Below are positions 28,393-36,962 of a stretch of DNA of 64,000 nucleotides, in pieces. The stretch's first letter is position 1, and every line of letters begins with the position of its first letter. The notes beneath the pieces are model-generated. The model was not told the DNA's origin. It made no database searches and worked only from the letters and a program-made list of their open reading frames with translations. The stretch covers positions 59,523 through 123,522 of the forward strand of contig CAVPBN010000020.1 of the NCBI GenBank assembly GCA_963701815.1. Direction: 5' to 3'. A program made the translations under genes and the position numbers. This stretch comes from AP-15 sp963701815 (GTDB lineage Bacteria; Pseudomonadota; Alphaproteobacteria; ATCC43930; CGMCC-115725).

Positions 28393-29964
28393 ATGACTGC
28401 GACGACGAACGGCGGCCCGCTGAGCCAAGTGCAGCGCGGGACGAAGGCGCCGCCCTGCACGCTGGTGATCTTCGGCGCCGGCGGCGATCTGACCCAGCGC
28501 CTGCTGATGCCGGCGATCTACAATCTGGCCAAGGCAAAGCTGTTGCCCGACCAGTTCGCGGTGATCGCCGCCGACCGGACGCCGAAACCGGTGCACGCCT
28601 ATCGCGACTATCTGGCCGCCGGCGTCAAGAGGTTTGTCTCCGACACCGCGTCGGGCGGTTCGTCCGAGCCGTTCGATGAAAAGACCTGGGATTTCGTCGC
28701 CAGCCGCATCACCCACTTCGCCGGCGATTTCACCTCGGAGGAAACCCACCGCAAGCTCGGCGAGCTGCTCAAGAAGAACGCCGCCGAGCACAAGACGGGC
28801 GGCAATGTCGTCTTTTATCTCGCCGTCGCCAGCCAGCTGTTCGGCACGATCGTCGAGCGGCTCGGCGAAGCCGGGCTGACCAAGGAGGAGGACGGCGCCT
28901 GGCGCCGGGTCATCATCGAAAAGCCGTTCGGCAGCGATCTTGCCTCGGCCCGCGCCCTGAATGCCCAGATCCTGAAGGTCCTCGACGAGTCGCAGATCTA
29001 TCGGATGGATCATTTCCTCGGCAAGGAGACGGTCCAGAACATCATGGTGCTGCGCTTTGCCAACGGCATTTTCGAACCGTTGTGGAACCGCGACCATATC
29101 GATCATGTCCAGATCACCGCCGCCGAAACGGTCGGCGTCGAGACCCGCGCCAAATTCTACGAGGTGACCGGCGCCTTGCGCGACATGGTGCCGAACCATG
29201 TTTGTCAGCTGCTCAGCCTGACCGCGATGGAGCCGCCGAATTCGTTCGAGGCCGACGCCGTGCGGACCGAGAAATACAAGGTGCTCGAGGCGGTGCGACC
29301 GCTCGACCATGACGACGCGCGGCGCCATGCCGTGCGCGGGCAATATGCGGCCGGCAAGATGGACAACAAGTCGGTCAATGCCTACCGCAAAGAGCCCGGG
29401 GTGGCGCCCGGCAGCATGACCGAGACCTATGTCGCAATGCAGCTGGAGATCGACAATTGGCGGTGGGCCGGGGTGCCGTTTTATCTGCGCACCGGCAAGC
29501 GGATGGCGCGGCGCACCACCGAGATCGCGATCCAGTTCAAGCGGGCGCCGTTCGCGCTGTTCCGCGACACCCCGGTCGACACCCTGACCCCGAACGTCCT
29601 GGTGCTGCAGATCCAGCCCGACGAGGGGGTTTCGCTGCAATTCGGCGCCAAGGTCCCCGGCCAGGACATCGCGCTCGGCGGCGTGCGGATGGATTTTCGC
29701 TACAAGGATTACTTCAAGATCACCCCGAGCACCGGTTATGAAACCCTGGTCTATGACTGCATGATCGGCGATGCGATTCTGTTCAACCGCGCCGACGGCG
29801 TCGAGGCCGGGTGGGAAGTGGTGCAGCCGGTGCTCGATTTGTGGCACGACGACAAGACGGCGCCGCTCGAACTCTACCCGGCCGGCGCCGCCGGCCCCGA
29901 GGAGGCCGACAATCTGCTGTGGCGCAGCGGCCGACAGTGGCGGCCGATAGCGAACGGCCCATGA
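28393..29964 (+). CDS. zwf: Glucose-6-phosphate 1-dehydrogenase
   Basis: A 523-residue enzyme that oxidises glucose 6-phosphate to 6-phosphogluconolactone with NAD(P)+. The cofactor loop GAGGDLTQRLLMP is near residue 30, EKPFGSDL follows, and the active-site segment RMDHFLGKETVQNI contains the catalytic His region. LRTGKRMARRTTEIAIQFK lies in the C-terminal domain. The gene is intact and its stop overlaps the rpe start (ATGA). The window also holds an F420-dependent enzyme for the same oxidation (58163-59165). Confidence 0.96.
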   Translation: MTATTNGGPLSQVQRGTKAPPCTLVIFGAGGDLTQRLLMPAIYNLAKAKLLPDQFAVIAADRTPKPVHAYRDYLAAGVKRFVSDTASGGSSEPFDEKTWDFVASRITHFAGDFTSEETHRKLGELLKKNAAEHKTGGNVVFYLAVASQLFGTIVERLGEAGLTKEEDGAWRRVIIEKPFGSDLASARALNAQILKVLDESQIYRMDHFLGKETVQNIMVLRFANGIFEPLWNRDHIDHVQITAAETVGVETRAKFYEVTGALRDMVPNHVCQLLSLTAMEPPNSFEADAVRTEKYKVLEAVRPLDHDDARRHAVRGQYAAGKMDNKSVNAYRKEPGVAPGSMTETYVAMQLEIDNWRWAGVPFYLRTGKRMARRTTEIAIQFKRAPFALFRDTPVDTLTPNVLVLQIQPDEGVSLQFGAKVPGQDIALGGVRMDFRYKDYFKITPSTGYETLVYDCMIGDAILFNRADGVEAGWEVVQPVLDLWHDDKTAPLELYPAGAAGPEEADNLLWRSGRQWRPIANGP

Positions 29965-30638
29965 GCCGGCCGGTCATCGTCGCGCCATCGATCCTCTCGG
30001 CCGATTTCGGCCGGCTCGCCGAGGAGGTGCAGGCGGTCGACCAGGCCGGGGCCGACTGGATCCATGTCGATGTGATGGACGGCCGCTTTGTGCCGAACAT
30101 CACGATCGGTCCGGTGGTCGTCGCGGCGATCCGCAAGGCGACGGCGAAACCGGTGGACGTGCATCTGATGATCGTCGAACCCGAGCGGTACCTCGACGAT
30201 TTCGCCGAGGCCGGCGCCGATCACCTGCTGGTGCACTGCGAACCGAGCGCCACGATCCATCTGCACCGCACCCTCAGCCGTATTCGCGATCTCGGCAAGA
30301 CGGCCGGCGCGGTGTTGAACCCGGCGACGCCTCTCGCCATGATCGAATACGTGCTCGATCTTTGCGGGGTGGTGCTGGTGATGACCGTCAACCCGGGTTT
30401 TGGCGGGCAGCAATTTCTGCCGGCGATGCTGCCGAAGATCCGGGCATTGCGGCGCCTGTGCGACGAACGCGGTCTCGACCCGGTCATCGAGGTCGACGGC
30501 GGGCTGAGCGGCGAGAATGCCCGGCAGGTGCTGGAAGCCGGGGCGAACGCGATCGTCGCCGGATCGGCCGTGTACCATGCCGGCGACTACGCGCAGGCCA
30601 TCGCCGCGATCCGCCATCCGGCCCGCCGCCGATCTTGA
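29961..30638 (+). CDS. rpe: Ribulose-phosphate 3-epimerase
   Basis: A 225-residue TIM-barrel enzyme interconverting ribulose 5-phosphate and xylulose 5-phosphate. APSILSADFGRLAEEV, DWIHVDVMDGRFVPNITIGP with metal and catalytic Asp, VHLMIVEPERYLDDFAEAG, VLVMTVNPGFGGQQF and VDGGLSGENARQV are all family motifs. The start overlaps the zwf stop by four bases, which implies coupled translation. Confidence 0.96.
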   Translation: MSRPVIVAPSILSADFGRLAEEVQAVDQAGADWIHVDVMDGRFVPNITIGPVVVAAIRKATAKPVDVHLMIVEPERYLDDFAEAGADHLLVHCEPSATIHLHRTLSRIRDLGKTAGAVLNPATPLAMIEYVLDLCGVVLVMTVNPGFGGQQFLPAMLPKIRALRRLCDERGLDPVIEVDGGLSGENARQVLEAGANAIVAGSAVYHAGDYAQAIAAIRHPARRRS

Positions 30639-30648
30639 GGAGGCGCAG

Positions 30649-31374
30649 GTGCCGCCGACGCCGACCCGTATCGAGGAAGCCGCAGATCCGGAATCGCTCG
30701 CGCGCCGAGCGGCGCAGTGGATCGGCGGGCTGGCTGCCGCCAGCCAGGGACGTTTCGCGATCTGCCTTTCGGGCGGCTCGACCCCGCGGCGGCTTTACCA
30801 GCTGCTTGCGGAGCATCCGTTTCGCAGCGTCATGCCGTGGGACCGGGTGCATTGGTTCTGGGGCGACGAGCGGCTGGTCCCGTGGGACGACAAGGAAAGC
30901 AACTACCGTATGGCGCACGAGGCGATGCTGTCGCGCGCCCCGGTGCCGGCGGCGAACATCCACGGCATCGCAACCGACGGAACACCGGAAGAGGCCGCCG
31001 GGGCCTATGAGCGGGAACTCAAAGCCTTCTACCGGGCCGATGTATTGGACCCGGCCCGGCCGCTCTTCGACGTGCAGCTCTTGGGTCTCGGGCCGGACGG
31101 CCATACCGCATCGCTGTTTCCGGGCACCAGTCTCCTCGATGTGCGCGACCGCTGGGTCGCCGAGATCGTCGGCGCCAGGCCCGAGCCGCGCGTCACCCTG
31201 ACCTATCCCGCTCTCGAAAGCAGCCGGCACACCGCCTTCCTGGTGGCCGGCGCCGACAAGCAGCCGATGCTGGCGCGCGTCCTCGCCGGCGATCCGGCTT
31301 TGCCGGCGGCTCGGTTGCGGCCGGTCGGCAGTCTGACCTGGTTCGTCGACGCGGCGGCGCGGTCGTCGGCATGA
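30649..31374 (+). CDS. pgl: 6-phosphogluconolactonase
   Basis: A 241-residue lactonase that hydrolyses 6-phosphogluconolactone. GTG start at 30649 with AGGAGG six bases before it; no ATG fits. Family blocks: FAICLSGGSTPRRLYQLL, VHWFWGDERLVPWDDKESNY and LLGLGPDGHTASLFPGT. It lies between rpe and rpiA, and its stop overlaps the rpiA start (ATGA). Confidence 0.94.
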   Translation: MPPTPTRIEEAADPESLARRAAQWIGGLAAASQGRFAICLSGGSTPRRLYQLLAEHPFRSVMPWDRVHWFWGDERLVPWDDKESNYRMAHEAMLSRAPVPAANIHGIATDGTPEEAAGAYERELKAFYRADVLDPARPLFDVQLLGLGPDGHTASLFPGTSLLDVRDRWVAEIVGARPEPRVTLTYPALESSRHTAFLVAGADKQPMLARVLAGDPALPAARLRPVGSLTWFVDAAARSSA

Positions 31375-32078
31375 GCGTCGATCGCGATCGGCTCAAGCGC
31401 GAGGCTGCGCTGAGGGCGATCGAGGCGGTCGAGGACGGCATGGTGCTCGGTCTCGGCACCGGGTCGACCGCCGCCTTTGTCGTCGACGGGCTGGCGGCGC
31501 GGGTTGCCGACGGGCTCAGGATCGTCGGCATCCCGACCTCGGAAAGGACCGCGGCCCAGGCCCGGCGGCTCGGCATCCCGATTGCGACCTTTGCCGAATA
31601 TCAGCGGCTCGATCTGACGATCGACGGCGCCGACGAGGTACAGCTCGGGACGCTCGATCTGATCAAGGGGTTGGGCGGCGCCCTGCTGCACGAAAAGATC
31701 GTCGCCGCGGCGAGCGCAAGGCTGATCATCGTCGTCGACCAGGAAAAGCTCGTCGATCGGCTCGGCGAGCATACCCCGGTCCCGGTCGAGGTCACCCAGT
31801 TCGGCTGGCAGGTCGCCGCAGCATCGCTCGCCGCTCTCGGGTGCGTTCCGGAACGGCGCTGTACGACCGGCGAGCAACCTTTTGTCACCGACAGCGGCAA
31901 CTTCATCCTCGATTGCCGGTTCGGCAGATTGGCCGACCCGAAGCGGCTCGAACAAAAGATCGCGATGACGGTCGGGGTCGTCGAGAGCGGCCTGTTTGTC
32001 GGGCGCACCTCGTCTGTCGTCGTCGCCTCGGCAGCCGGCGTCGACGTATTGACCCCGCCGGCCAGGAACCTCGCATGA
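31371..32078 (+). CDS. rpiA: Ribose-5-phosphate isomerase A
   Basis: A 235-residue isomerase converting ribose 5-phosphate and ribulose 5-phosphate. GLGTGSTAAFVVDGLAARV binds phosphate, TIDGADEVQ holds catalytic acidic residues and KGLGGALLHEKIVA the catalytic Lys/Glu region. Start overlaps the pgl stop. Its end overlaps the HAD gene start, continuing the tight operon. Confidence 0.95.
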   Translation: MSVDRDRLKREAALRAIEAVEDGMVLGLGTGSTAAFVVDGLAARVADGLRIVGIPTSERTAAQARRLGIPIATFAEYQRLDLTIDGADEVQLGTLDLIKGLGGALLHEKIVAAASARLIIVVDQEKLVDRLGEHTPVPVEVTQFGWQVAAASLAALGCVPERRCTTGEQPFVTDSGNFILDCRFGRLADPKRLEQKIAMTVGVVESGLFVGRTSSVVVASAAGVDVLTPPARNLA

Positions 32079-32887
32079 AAAAGATTTCGCTGGTTGTCAC
32101 CGATGTCGACGGCACCCTCGTAAACTCCGACAAATCGCTGACCCCGCGCGCGATCGAGGCGGTCGCCCGCCTGCACGCCCGCGGCATCGCCTTTTCGATC
32201 TGCAGCAGCCGGCCGCCTTTCGGCCAGCGCATGCTGATCGGCCCGTTGCAGCTCAAATTGCCGTTTGGCGGGTATAATGGCGGCAGTATCGTCAACCCCG
32301 ACCTCTCGCCGGTCGAGCAGAAATTTCTGACGCCCGATGCGGCGCGCGACACCGTGGCGATGCTGGAGGCGCACGGGGTCGCCAGCATCTGGGTCTTTTC
32401 CGGCGACAAATGGCTGATCCGCGATCGGGCCGGCGACCATGTCGATCTGGAGATCCACACGATCGAGACACCGCCCACATTGGTGCCGTCCTTTGACGGG
32501 CGGCTCGGCGCGGTCTCCAAGATCGTCGGCGCCAGCACCCATCACGACCGCATCGCCGCTGCGGTAACGGCCGGTCAGACTTCGCTGGCCGGTCGCGCCA
32601 CCGTGTTGCGCTCGCAGGCTTATTATTGCGACGTGACGCCGCCCGGGATCGACAAGGGCCGACTCGTCGAATTGCTGGCGCAGCGGCTCGCCGTCCCGAC
32701 CGCCGAGATCGCGGTCCTCGGCGACATGGGCAATGACGTCGAAATGTTCCGGCGCGCCGGCTTCGCGATTGCGATGGCCAATGCCAGCCCGGAGGTCAAG
32801 GCGTTGGCCCAGGCGCAGACCGCCTCGAACGACGAGGACGGGTTTGCCCTGGCGATCGACCGCTACATTCTCGCAGAAGGTCCCTGA
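32075..32887 (+). CDS. Cof-type HAD-superfamily sugar phosphatase
   Basis: A 270-residue type IIB HAD hydrolase. The nucleophile motif VVTDVDGTLVNSDK is at residues 7-20, a large cap domain follows the YNGGSIVN segment, and the C terminus carries the Lys motif (GIDKGRLVELLAQRL) and GDMGNDVEMFRRAGF for metal. The family dephosphorylates sugar phosphates and related metabolites. Its place as last gene of a pentose phosphate operon suggests removal of surplus or damaged sugar phosphates (inference). Confidence 0.88.
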   Translation: MKKISLVVTDVDGTLVNSDKSLTPRAIEAVARLHARGIAFSICSSRPPFGQRMLIGPLQLKLPFGGYNGGSIVNPDLSPVEQKFLTPDAARDTVAMLEAHGVASIWVFSGDKWLIRDRAGDHVDLEIHTIETPPTLVPSFDGRLGAVSKIVGASTHHDRIAAAVTAGQTSLAGRATVLRSQAYYCDVTPPGIDKGRLVELLAQRLAVPTAEIAVLGDMGNDVEMFRRAGFAIAMANASPEVKALAQAQTASNDEDGFALAIDRYILAEGP

Positions 32888-32935
32888 GGCAGAGGCCTTT
32901 TGGCCGCACCTCTCAGGGGCCGGACCGCGGCGTCG

Positions 32936-33352
32936 TTACGAACGGCTATCGGGTCGAGACCGAGACGGACCGGCACCGGGTTCGTCCTGGTTAAAGCTGG
33001 CGATGCAGCTTTGATGCAGTTGCGGATCGGTGATCGGCCCGCATTCCTGGCGCATACGCGCCGCGCGGAACCCCGGGCTCGTTTCGACCATGCGGTCATA
33101 GCGGTGACTGTCGCGCACATTCTGCTCGGCCGCCCCCGAGGCCGACCGGTCGCCGGGGCTGGCTTGCGGGCCGTTGGTCACGATTTCGGTCCCCGGGTCG
33201 GACCATCCCGCCGAGTTCGCCGGCTCCGCCGGATATGCTCGGTCTGCGGAATATGATGGCGCCATTTGCGCCTGGGCCGTCGCCACCGCGCCGATTCCGG
33301 TCGCACAGGCCGCGGCAAAAACCAGGCTGGTCGCCGTCTTGCGCAGGATCAC
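32936..33352 (-). CDS. Hypothetical secreted protein
   Basis: A 138-residue protein with a clear signal peptide (ILRKTATSLVFAAACATGIG, cleavage after ATAQA). GTG at 33352 is chosen because AGAGGAGG sits 6 bases upstream; an in-frame ATG lies at 33388. The mature part is rich in Ser, Pro, Ala and charged residues, with two Cys late (QECGPITDPQLHQSCIASF) that may form a disulphide. No family recognised. Confidence 0.55.
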   Translation of the reverse strand: MILRKTATSLVFAAACATGIGAVATAQAQMAPSYSADRAYPAEPANSAGWSDPGTEIVTNGPQASPGDRSASGAAEQNVRDSHRYDRMVETSPGFRAARMRQECGPITDPQLHQSCIASFNQDEPGAGPSRSRPDSRS

Positions 33353-33724
33353 GATAGCCTCCTCTGCGTGGTTGGTGATATGCCGCAAACACTTCGGGCC
33401 GACGCCGTTCCGGCACGACGCTGCGGCAAAAGTGGGACGCGACCTTCGATCAACCTATCCCAATAGCGGAGCGGTTCTGACAGATCGTACCAACGTTGTC
33501 ACACCGGCGAAGGCCGGTGCCTATGGCCAACATGGGTCCCGGCCTTCGCCAGGCCTTCGCCGGGATGACGAGAAGGGGGTGGCAGCGGACATAAGTCTTA
33601 GATTTGTTCCACTATCCGCCTCGCGATCACCGCGTCAGATAGACCGAAAAACTTGCGCCGAAGAGCGATTTGTGCAATGTTGCGCCATGCCAAGCGCCCA
33701 GCGGAAGCTCGCCGCGTCTACCGG
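33353..33724. other. Intergenic region with a REP-like element, no gene seen
   Basis: A 372-base gap between the start of the secreted protein gene and the end of folD, both on the minus strand. It carries the terminal-inverted-repeat element annotated at 33498-33569. Otherwise nothing recognisable. Confidence 0.5.
33498..33569. repeat. Intergenic palindromic element
   Basis: About 72 bases with near-perfect 17-base terminal inverted repeats (GTCACACCGGCGAAGGC against the complement of GCCTTCGCCGGGATGAC, 15 of 17 matching) and an inner palindrome ACCGGC-GAAG-GCCGGT. A small direct duplication (GGCCTTCGCC twice) lies near the right end. The build is like dispersed REP-type repeats of alphaproteobacteria. 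It is unrelated to the cyclase-linker repeat. Confidence 0.7.
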
Positions 33725-34615
33725 TCAGATTTCCGGGTCGGGCAGCCCGCGGCGGCGGCAGGCGGCGAGCAGCGTGTTGCGCAACAGGCAGGCGATCGTC
33801 ATCGGCCCGACGCCGCCCGGCACCGGGGTGATCGCCCCGGCGACGCGGCTGACCGCCGGATAATCGACATCGCCGACCAGCCGGCTGGCGCCGTCCGGCA
33901 ATGCCATCGGGTTGATCCCGACATCGATCACCGTGGCGCCGGGCTTGACCCAGTCGGCCCCGACCATGTGCGGCCGGCCCGTCGCCGCAACCAGTATGTC
34001 GGCGCGGCGGCAGATCGGCGGCAGTGTCGCGGGTCTTGGAGTGGGCCGCGGTGACCGTGCAGTCGGCCGCCAGCAGCAGCGCCGTCACCGGCTTGCCGAC
34101 GATGTTCGACCGCCCGAGAACGACCGCTTCGGCGCCGGCGAGGCTGGGATGCACGCTGTGCAGCAGCCGCATGCAGCCTTGCGGCGTGCATGGCAGCAGA
34201 CCGGGCAGCCCGCTCCACAGCCGGCCGACATTGATCGGGTGAAAGCCGTCGACATCCTTGGCCGGGTCGATCGCGGCCAGCACGCGATGCGCCGTCGATC
34301 GGCGGCGGCAGCGGCAACTGGACCAGCACCCCATCGACGCGGTCGTCGCGGTTGAGCCGCTCGACTTCGCCGATCAGCGCCGCCTGCGAGGTTTCGGCCG
34401 GCAGACGGCATTCGAAAGAGGCGATGCCGGCTGCGGCGCAGGCGCGGGCTTTCGCGCGCACATAGACCCGGCTCGCCGGGTCGTCGCCGACCAGGATCGC
34501 GGCCAGACCGGGGGTCAGGCCCGTCCTCGCGCAGCAGCCGCGCGGCGCTGTCGGCGATCTGCCGGCGCAGTTCGGCGGCAATCGCCGCGCCGTCGATCAC
34601 CTGCGCTTCCGCCAT
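33725..34615 (-). CDS. folD: Bifunctional methylenetetrahydrofolate dehydrogenase/cyclohydrolase FolD (three frameshifts)
   Basis: About 297 residues, the normal length. FolD oxidises 5,10-methylene-THF with NADP+ and hydrolyses methenyl-THF. N terminus MAEAQVIDGAAIAAELR; GLTPGLAAILVGDDPASRVYV with the catalytic Lys following in RAKA; DGVLVQLPLPP; DPAKDVDGFHPINVGRL; VVLGRSNIVGKPVTALLL (NADP loop); and a C-terminal DVDYPAVSRVAGAITPVPGG. Frame changes occur near 34520, 34290 and 34020, but all blocks are kept in order, so sequence error is the likely cause. Confidence 0.9.
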
Positions 34616-34773
34616 CCCGTCCTCCTCGCCGATGTCCGCCTCCTCGCCGATGTCCGCCTGGATGCGGACATGCTGCGAACGCCGGACTCCCGCGCTCCGG
34701 CCTGCCGCACTCCCGTCCGATGGTAATGCCGGCTAAGATCGCCGCCGGCAAGGACCGGGCATAGGAGAGATCG

Positions 34774-35635
34774 ATGAACGGGCGGCAAAAGCTGCGGCGG
34801 CTGATCGGGCAGCCGGGATACACGATGATGCCCGGCGCCTACGACACCTTGACGGCGCGGCTTGTCGAGCAGGCCGGGTTCGAGGCGGTCTACCTGACCG
34901 GCGGCGGCTATTCGCGGGCGAGCGGCTATCCCGATCTCGGGCCTGCTGACCCTCGGCGAAAATGTGCGCTTTATCGGGATGACGGTCGAGGCGGTGACGA
35001 TCCCGGTCATCGCCGACGCCGATACCGGTTACGGCAATGCGCTGAACGTGATCCGCACGGTGCGCGAATACGAGAAATCGGGGGTCGCCGGGTTTCATCT
35101 CGAAGACCAGGTCAGCCCGAAGAAATGCGGTCATTACGAAGGCAAGGAGGTGATCGCCGCGAGCGAGATGATCGGCAAGATCCATGCCGCGGTCGATGCG
35201 CGGCGGGACCCCGATCTGGTCGTCATCGCCCGCTCCGATGCGCGCGCGGTCGAGGGGCTGCAGGCGGCGATCGACCGGGTCAACGCCTATCTCGAAGCCG
35301 GGGCCGATGTCGGCTTTGTCGAGGCGCCGCAGAATGTCGAGGAATTGCGGATCGTCGGCCGCATGGTCAACGGGCCGGCCCTGGTCAACGTGTTCGAGGG
35401 CGGCAAAACGCCGATGCTGCCGGCGGGCGAATTGGCGGCGATGGGCTTTCGCCTCGGCATCTACCCGTCGCAGACCCACCGCGCCGCGATCCGGGCGGCG
35501 CAGCGGGTATTGCAGGCGCTGAAGGAAGACGGCGACACGCGCCGCATCGAAGCCGATCTCGCCACCTTCCAGGAGCGCGAGGACGCCGTCGGCACCGCGG
35601 CGTGGCGGGTGTTGGAGGAGAAGTATATGCGGTAG
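34774..35635 (+). CDS. Isocitrate lyase/PEP mutase-family enzyme (one frameshift)
   Basis: About 287 residues of the PEP mutase/isocitrate lyase superfamily, which makes or breaks C-C or P-C bonds next to a carboxylate. N-terminal MMPGAYDTLTARLVEQAGFEAVYLTGGG; the frame changes near 34940; then ADADTGYGNALNVIRTVREYE with metal-binding Asp residues, GFHLEDQVSPKKCGHYEGKE with the loop Cys (KKCGH), and VIARSDARAVEGLQAAI. This subgroup includes carboxyphosphonoenolpyruvate mutase, oxaloacetate decarboxylase and 2,3-dimethylmalate lyase-like proteins. The exact substrate is open. Confidence 0.85.
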
Positions 35636-35657
35636 AGGCCGCTGGCGACACCGCTCC

Positions 35658-36110
35658 GTGGACCTCACATACGACCCGGCCAAGAACGAGCGAAACATCC
35701 GCGAGCGCGGATTGTCGTTTGAACGTGCGGCCGATTTCGATTTCGCGACAGCCCTGCGATGATCGACATCCGCCGCGATTACGGCGAAGACGCTGCATGG
35801 CATTGATATGTGACGCCGCTATTGTTTGCTTCGCGGAAACGCGACCGGCATCCGGTCATCAGCTTCCGAAGAGCAAATGCCAGAGAGGGAGGCGATATGA
35901 AAAGCGCAAGCCACTGACCGATGAAGACGGCGAGGTCCGCGAATTGCTGTCGGAAGACTTCAAGCGCTTCCGCCCGATGGCGCGAGAACCTCCCCCCATC
36001 TTGCGGCAAAGCTCGGCATCGAGATTGCCACCACCGATGCTCGGCGGCAGGAGTCGAACCCCAGCCCCCTGCCCCAATCTCCGAGCGGGAGGTTGGGGCC
36101 TCGGCGCAGC
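35658..36110 (+). pseudogene. Degraded BrnT/BrnA-type toxin-antitoxin pair
   Basis: Pieces of a BrnT toxin are visible in shifting frames: a GTG start giving DLTYDPAKNERNIRERGLSF, then FATALMIDIRRDYGEDA, then CFAETRP and a basic GRRYEKRK end. Next comes a BrnA-like antitoxin stretch (KRKPLTDEDGEVRELLSEDF, KRFRPM, then AAKLGIEIATTD in another frame). Several indels and an in-frame TGA break both genes, and the usual BrnA C-terminal DNA-binding region is not visible. It may be a decayed module, or partly sequence error since its neighbours are also shifted. Confidence 0.55.
36063..36099. other. Inverted repeat downstream of the SDR gene
   Basis: A hairpin GCCCCAATCTCC/GGGAGGTTGGGGC with one G-T type mismatch and a short GAGC loop. 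It is 23 or more bases past the stop of the SDR gene on the minus strand and may act as its terminator, though no T-run follows. Confidence 0.35.
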
Positions 36111-36121
36111 AGCGGCGGACG

Positions 36122-36905
36122 CTACACCACCGGCGAGCGGCCGCCGTCGACGTTGATCGCGCAGCCGGTCACGTAGCCCGCGGCGTCCGAGGCGAGGAAG
36201 GTCGCGACATTGGCGAATTCCTGCGCCTTGCCCATGCGGCCCAAGGGCACGCCGCTGCCGGCCTGGGCGATGAAATCGTCGAGCGACACGTTGGCGCCTT
36301 CGCGCTGATGACGGCGCACGATCTGGTCCGAAACGATGACGCCGACATGCAGCGAGTTGACCAGCACGTTGTGGGGCGCGCCCTCCATCGACAACACCTT
36401 GGTGAAGGCCATCTGCGCGGCTCGGCTGACCGAGGTCGGCGCGCTGTCGGCGCCCGGCGCCTTGGCGCCGATGTTGAGCACGCTGATGATGCGGCCCCAT
36501 TTGCGCTGCTTCATCTGCGGCAAGACCAGACCGGCAGAACCGGATCTGCGCAAACAGCTTCAGATCGAGATCGGCCTGCCACTGCTCGTCGCTCAGCGTC
36601 TCCGATGGGCCGCGGGTCGACTGGCCGGCATTGTTGACGAAGATGTCGACCTTGCCGAATTCGGACATGACCTGGTCGTAGGCGGCCTTGACCGGCGCCA
36701 TCTTGGATACGTCGCAGCTGATCGCCGCGACCTTGCCGCGCGCCCCCCGCCGGATCTCGGCCTTCGCGTCGGCGAGCGTCGCCGGGTCGCGCGCCAGGAT
36801 CGCCACATCGGCGCCCGAGGCCGCATATTCCTTGGCGATCGCCAACCCCAGCCCCTTGCTGCCGCCGGTGACGATCGCGCTTTTTCCGTCCAGTCGAATG
36901 TCCAT
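36122..36905 (-). CDS. SDR-family oxidoreductase with altered active site (one frameshift)
   Basis: About 260 residues, a short-chain dehydrogenase/reductase. The NAD(P) motif GGSKGLGLAIAKEYAASG is at residues 14-31, NNAG follows at DIFVNNAGQSTRG, and the C terminus has GRMGKAQEFANVATFLASD and YVTGCAINVDGG. The frame changes near 36540. The usual Tyr-x3-Lys is not present: the segment after IISVLNIGAKAPGADSA reads PTSVSRAAQMAFTK, with Ser/Thr and Arg where Tyr and Lys are expected. This would mark an SDR-like subfamily with different or no catalysis. Substrate unknown. Confidence 0.8.
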
Positions 36906-36962
36906 CTTTGGGTCCCTTTCCGAGGGTGGTGAATTGGCGGGTCAGCCGCCGGTTTTAACGAT

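Noticed and set aside
27358..29847. Antisense open frame (829 codons) opposite gnd and zwf
   Set aside because: Same composition effect. It spans two well-defined genes and has arginine/aspartate-rich sequence without domains.
36031..36130. Possible tRNA on the minus strand (GGTTCGACTCC-like T-arm)
   Set aside because: The T-stem does not pair, and no acceptor stem, anticodon stem or CCA end fits. The stretch overlaps the tail of the decayed BrnA-like frame and a hairpin, so the match is chance.
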